A stretch of DNA of 64,000 bases. Origin: Kitasatospora cineracea (GTDB lineage Bacteria > Actinomycetota > Actinomycetes > Streptomycetales > Streptomycetaceae). Both the position numbers and the translations under genes were made by a program. Below are positions 60,663 through 64,000 of this stretch, one piece after another (the stretch's first letter is position 1; each line of letters starts with the position of its first letter). Location: assembly GCF_003751605.1 (NCBI RefSeq), contig NZ_RJVJ01000001.1, positions 5,704,001 to 5,768,000 on the forward strand. The letters are read 5' to 3'. The notes beneath the pieces are model-generated. The model ran no database searches, was not told the DNA's origin, and saw only the letters and a program-made list of their open reading frames with translations.

Positions 60663-62930
60663 GTGTCGGCCATGGACAGCAACGCTGAGCAGCAGCACTC
60701 GACGACGACCACCTCCACCGACTACGCGCACGGGCAGCTGGCCCGGGCGTTCGCCGTGGCGCTTTCCCACCCGGATCCGGCGACCCGTTCCCGCGCCGAC
60801 GCACGGGCAGGCCGCTGGCGCGCGGTGCTGGCAGGGATGCTGGACGGCAGCCTGCGGATCGGTTCCCGGACGCCGGTGGCAGGCCTGCCCGCCTGGGTGA
60901 CGCCGGAGGTGGAGCGCGGCGGGTTCGCAACCGGACGGGCCTGCGCCGAGGGGCCGTTGCAGCCCTACGAGGTGGCGGCCTGCCGGGCGGCGGGGATCCC
61001 GGAGGGCCGGGCCGCGCTGTTCGCGTACTCGCTCACCGAGGCCGGGCTGACCGGGCTGTGGGCGCTGCTGGACAGCGAGCGCTACCGGGTGACGGTGCCC
61101 GAGGAAGCGGCGCTGCTGACCGTGGCGTGGCTGGTGCGGGCCGGCGAGCAGTCGGCGGCTCTCGAACTGGTCGGGGTGCTGGCGCCTTTCGCGGCGCGGC
61201 TGCGCTTCACGCCCCCGCCGGGTGACAGCGCCGGTGCTTCGCCCGACGCGGTCCACCGGCGGTCCGTCGGCGACGCCGTCACCGCGCTGGCCTCCCGGAG
61301 GCCGAACCGGTTGGTGGAGACCCAGCGCGAGGCGCTGACAGTGTGGCTGCCGTTCTCCGACGAACTGCTGGCGCACTGGCTGGAGGCAACGCAGGACGGG
61401 CAGCCGCTCGACGCGGACCCGAGCCCCGAGTGGCGGCGGCGCGGCGCCGAACTGCTGCTGCGGTACCGGACGCTGGCCGCCGCGCACCCGCTGTGCGGCA
61501 AGCACCGCAGGCGCGGGACCAACCTCGCCGTGCTGCGGTCCGCGCTGGAGACCGCGGTCGCCGGCGAGCCGCTCGACCCCCGGCTGCGTGGACTGCTGCG
61601 GTCCGCGGTGGACGGCATGGTGAGCAAGCGCGGACTGCCCGGGTCCGAGACCCACTCCGCGCTGCGGGCGGCCCAGGCCGAGCAGGCCGCGCTGCCCTCC
61701 CACCACGCGATCGCGCAGGTGCTGCTGAGCCGTCTCGCGGTGCACGGCCAAGACGACGGCCTGGCCGAGCCGGACGCCGTGCTGATACCGGTCACCGCCG
61801 CCGAGGCGGCCGAGTTCGGTGTCCCGGCCGCCTCCGCGGTACCGGCGGCGCTGTTCAAGCCGGTGCTGGCGGCAACCAGCGCGCCCGTCGAGACGCTGGT
61901 CGAGCGCGGGCTGGTGCCGTCCGCCGAGGTGCTGGCGGAGCTGGCACCGCAGCTGGCCGCAGCGGCGGAGGCCGAGGCGCACGCCGATCCGGCGCTGCGC
62001 GGCCTGGTGCCGGCCGGTCACCGCGCGTTCGCCGGGCGGCGGTCGCTGCTGCTGCTCGACTACGCGCACCAGATCCGGGCGGAGGAGCTGCCCTGGGTCC
62101 GGGCGGTTCGCCCGTACCGGAGCGGCGACCCGGCCGCCCAGCAGAGCGGGCTGGCCGCGCTGCGCCGGCTCGGCGAGCTGGCCGTGGGCACCTTCCCCGG
62201 GACGATCCTGCCGAACCCGCTGATCAGCGAGCTGGCCGGGCTGGCGCGGCGGCCTGATTCCGCGCTGCCGTTCACCGAGGAGCTGGCGGCGGACATCTTC
62301 ATGGGCGGCTTCACCCCGAAGTTCGCGGCGGCCGCCGGGATCGCCGCGGGCCTGCTCGAGGGGACGCTGTACGAGCGGTACTTCGGCATCGACTACGCCG
62401 GGGTGCGGGCCCTCGCCCAGCGCGCCGAGGAGGACGGGGAGCGGTCGGTGGTCGCCCGGGAATTCTCGGAGCTGTGCCGCCGTCGCGCCGGCAGCCCCGC
62501 ACTCCGTGGATCGGTGGCCGCCAACGGGACGGTGATCGAACAGGCGCAGATCCTCACCACGCACAACCTGGCCGTCCTCGCCGGACCGGTCGGCGTCGTG
62601 CCGACGGGCGGCTGGCCGACGGCGGCACTCGGCGCGTTCACCACAGCGCGGCGGCTGGTGGCGCTGGCCGAGCGGCTGCCGCGACCGCTGCCAGCGGTGA
62701 AGAATGCCGCGTTCGCTTGGCGGCAGCTGGTCTTCCACCTGTCGCTCTGCTCGCCGCAGGAGCAGGTGGCCGTCCTCGCCGAGATCGAGCGCGACCATCC
62801 GCCGCGGCTCGCCCCGGCGGTGGCCGGCCTGCAGCTCGCGACCGCTGGCGGCGGGGTCGAGCCGGACGATGCCGACGGTCGGCGTTTCCTCGGTTGGAGG
62901 GTGGGCCCGCACTGGCTGCTGCGGCGGTGA
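60663..62930 (+). CDS. Large uncharacterised protein (755 residues)
   Basis: Starts at GTG 60663 (MSAMDSNAEQQHST) or ATG 60672, after GGGGGCAGGACCC. No membrane segment or signal. The N-terminal third is helical (ADARAGRWRAVLAGMLDGSL, VPEEAALLTVAWLVRAGEQS). Pieces such as WLPFSDELLAHWLEATQDGQ, RRGAELLLRYRTLAAAHPLC, and SALRAAQAEQAALPSHHAIA follow. The C-terminal half has TLYERYFGIDYAGVRALAQ and the strongest run, NGTVIEQAQILTTHNLAVLA and KNAAFAWRQLVFHLSLCSP. Codon use is normal for this genome. No NTPase, nuclease or HTH motif is recognised. It is neither a shadow nor a repeat protein, so it is a real gene without known function here. Confidence 0.8.
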   Translation: MSAMDSNAEQQHSTTTTSTDYAHGQLARAFAVALSHPDPATRSRADARAGRWRAVLAGMLDGSLRIGSRTPVAGLPAWVTPEVERGGFATGRACAEGPLQPYEVAACRAAGIPEGRAALFAYSLTEAGLTGLWALLDSERYRVTVPEEAALLTVAWLVRAGEQSAALELVGVLAPFAARLRFTPPPGDSAGASPDAVHRRSVGDAVTALASRRPNRLVETQREALTVWLPFSDELLAHWLEATQDGQPLDADPSPEWRRRGAELLLRYRTLAAAHPLCGKHRRRGTNLAVLRSALETAVAGEPLDPRLRGLLRSAVDGMVSKRGLPGSETHSALRAAQAEQAALPSHHAIAQVLLSRLAVHGQDDGLAEPDAVLIPVTAAEAAEFGVPAASAVPAALFKPVLAATSAPVETLVERGLVPSAEVLAELAPQLAAAAEAEAHADPALRGLVPAGHRAFAGRRSLLLLDYAHQIRAEELPWVRAVRPYRSGDPAAQQSGLAALRRLGELAVGTFPGTILPNPLISELAGLARRPDSALPFTEELAADIFMGGFTPKFAAAAGIAAGLLEGTLYERYFGIDYAGVRALAQRAEEDGERSVVAREFSELCRRRAGSPALRGSVAANGTVIEQAQILTTHNLAVLAGPVGVVPTGGWPTAALGAFTTARRLVALAERLPRPLPAVKNAAFAWRQLVFHLSLCSPQEQVAVLAEIERDHPPRLAPAVAGLQLATAGGGVEPDDADGRRFLGWRVGPHWLLRR

Positions 62931-62957
62931 CGCGCCAGCGGGCCGGGCGGGTCAGCG

Positions 62958-63020
62958 TCATTCGAGGCCGACCAGCGGTGCCCGGTCGAGCTGCTCCTCG
63001 GTCAGCTTGGTCCGGCGGCT
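62958..63020 (-). pseudogene. Relic of a helicase-associated-domain gene
   Basis: The last 20 residues of a short frame, SRRTKLTEEQLDRAPLVGLE, match the end of the helicase at 26703 (SRRAKLGPDQLAQLAEHGVE). Nothing before it is coherent. It is probably the 3' tip of another helicase gene. Confidence 0.45.
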
Positions 63021-63059
63021 GCCGAGAGCCTTACAGTCCACGAGAGCCTCGCAGTCCGA

Positions 63060-63440
63060 CTGCGGCCAGGATGGTGACCAGCTGTCCGGCTTCGAGGCGC
63101 TGGGTGAGATCGAGGCTGACGTCCAACAGATACTCGCGTCCGTGCCGGATGACGAGCTGTTCGGCGCCGTGGCATCGAGGACGTCGATCTGGTGTTGCGG
63201 CTCGAGCAGCACCAGCTCACCACCTGCCCCGGCCGGGCTGTTCCGGCGCCGCCACCTCGTCTACGCCGCCCGCCCGCCCGCCTGCCGCAGTCGCTCGCCG
63301 AGTCCGTCGTCCTGGTCGAGCTGGACGCCGAGGACGACTCGGAGGTGCTCTCGCTGTTGGCGGCAGAGCCGGCCGGCGGGCACCTCTACCTGGACCTCGG
63401 CGAGCACCTGGCCGACGCCGTCACCACCTCGCAGGCCTGC
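63060..63440 (+). pseudogene. Degraded gene related to the 32.7-kb fragment
   Basis: Protein-like pieces occur in two frames: SGFEALGEIEADVQQILASV and PDDELFGAV, then GIEDVDLVLRLEQHQLTTCP, then LPQSLAESVVLVELDAEDDS and GGHLYLDLGEHLADA. The last block is similar to LPRALAASVVLVELDAEDAT at 32730. The whole is broken by at least one frameshift and has no start. Family unknown. Confidence 0.4.
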
Positions 63441-63682
63441 GCCCAGCCGCCGAGCCGGACCACCGCCCGCTGCTGCCCGCCGGTGTCACCGGGCGCAGCT
63501 GGCGGCCGGTTCGGGGCTGCGCGCCGCGGTGCTGCCGGGGCGGGGGGCGGGTGGGTCGGCCATCGGCCGGTGGCCGCCCCGCTGCTGTCCGGGGGTCAGG
63601 GCGGTACGGGCCGTGCTCCTGGGCATTGGCGGCCGGCAGTACCAGGTCCTCGGGGGTCAGGGGGCCCCGGCCGCTCGGCTGC
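63441..63682. other. Short gap before the Na/Pi cotransporter
   Basis: GC-rich, no supported gene. It includes the space after the leftward cotransporter stop at 63683; no clear hairpin was found. Confidence 0.35.
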
Positions 63683-64000
63683 TCAGAGCACGCCCACCAG
63701 CACGATGACCAGAGCGGGCAGGGCGACGAAGACCGTGCCGAGGTAGACGCCGAGGATCCAGCGCCGTTCGGAGGCGAGGCGGGCGAGTTGCTCGGCGCAG
63801 TACAGCGGCAGGGGACGCAGCAACGGGATCACGTAGATCGCTACGATCGCGAAGAGGTTGTAGATCAGGTGCACGAATGCGGCCTGCAGCCCGATCTTCG
63901 CGTCCGGCCCGACGCCGGCGAAGGCGGCGAAGACCACCGTGAAGGTGGTGCCGAGGTTGGAGCCGACGACGACGGGATACACCTGAGCGGGCGTCAGGAT
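63683..64000 (-). CDS. Na/Pi cotransporter family protein (3' end; start outside window)
   Basis: The frame is open to the right edge, so the N-terminal part lies beyond 64000. The visible 105 residues begin ...VYPVVVGSNLGTTFTVVFAA, in which GSNLGTT is the QSSS/NLGTT-type signature of the Na_Pi_cotrans (PF02690) repeat. Helices follow: IGLQAAFVHLIYNLFAIVAI, YVIPLLRPLP, and RRWILGVYLGTVFVALPALV, ending VIVLVGVL. By family it imports phosphate with sodium, or has a PhoU-linked role, at the cytoplasmic membrane. Confidence 0.8.
   Translation of the reverse strand: MLTPAQVYPVVVGSNLGTTFTVVFAAFAGVGPDAKIGLQAAFVHLIYNLFAIVAIYVIPLLRPLPLYCAEQLARLASERRWILGVYLGTVFVALPALVIVLVGVL

Overview
The window is very GC-rich with strongly biased third codon positions. 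It carries typical actinomycete families: WhiB, Methyltransf_19, Spo0M, SapA-like, calerythrin-like EF-hand, DUF1990 and helicase-associated-domain proteins. It comes from a Streptomyces or Kitasatospora type chromosome. No rRNA or tRNA gene was recognised. Several large ORFs are antisense shadows caused by the GC bias and are not annotated.

Layout. 1-6.9 kb: the 3' end of a secreted CBM3/GH16 glycosidase, a TIM44-like membrane protein, a Nudix hydrolase, an aldo/keto reductase with a palindromic operator and a TetR gene, two small secreted proteins and a membrane protein. 7-13.8 kb: a leftward ABC operon of two very large FtsX-type permeases and a MacB-like ATPase. 14-16.6 kb: secreted cyclophilin, two divergent EF-hand proteins and a DUF1990 protein. 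16.7-25.5 kb: a serine beta-lactamase-like protein, a ~1445-residue multidomain GH87-type glucanase broken by two frameshifts, a membrane protein with a repetitive APYAGQ tail, a metallophosphatase and a SapA-like protein. 25.8-32.3 kb: methyltransferase, a frameshifted helicase, a secreted HNH-type nuclease, and an XRE regulator divergent from a short-chain dehydrogenase.

33.5-36.4 kb and 44.9-52.6 kb are two stress-response clusters. The second has a SigB/SigF-type sigma factor, a STAS antagonist and an overlapping RsbW-like kinase in one operon, then a GAF-SpoIIE phosphatase. Around them lie another RsbW-like ATPase, WhiB, GlsB/YeaQ, two PRC-barrel paralogues, CsbD, a DUF5670-like peptide and an MT0933-type protein. 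This is the parts list of a partner-switching general stress response. Candidate GNNT-N15-GGGTAG promoters precede the sigma gene and the 33.5 kb ATPase.

The 36.8-44 kb stretch holds a secreted beta-propeller, mismatch-specific DNA glycosylase, a twice-frameshifted cation/proton antiporter, a deleted NAD(P)-binding gene divergent from a TetR gene, and a YihY/BrkB membrane protein. IS3 and IS5 remnants lie at 44.6 and 49.5 kb. The right end (53-64 kb) has two paralogous two-TM proteins, a two-repeat relic of a type I-E-like CRISPR array, a SUKH-like protein, a divergent Spo0M pair, uncharacterised proteins of 254 and 755 residues, gene debris, and the 3' end of a Na/Pi cotransporter.

Four genes (TIM44-like, GH87, helicase, antiporter) and one gene remnant each need one or two inserted bases to restore their frames. 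Most of these sites are in G/C runs, so base-level indel errors should be considered before calling the genes dead.
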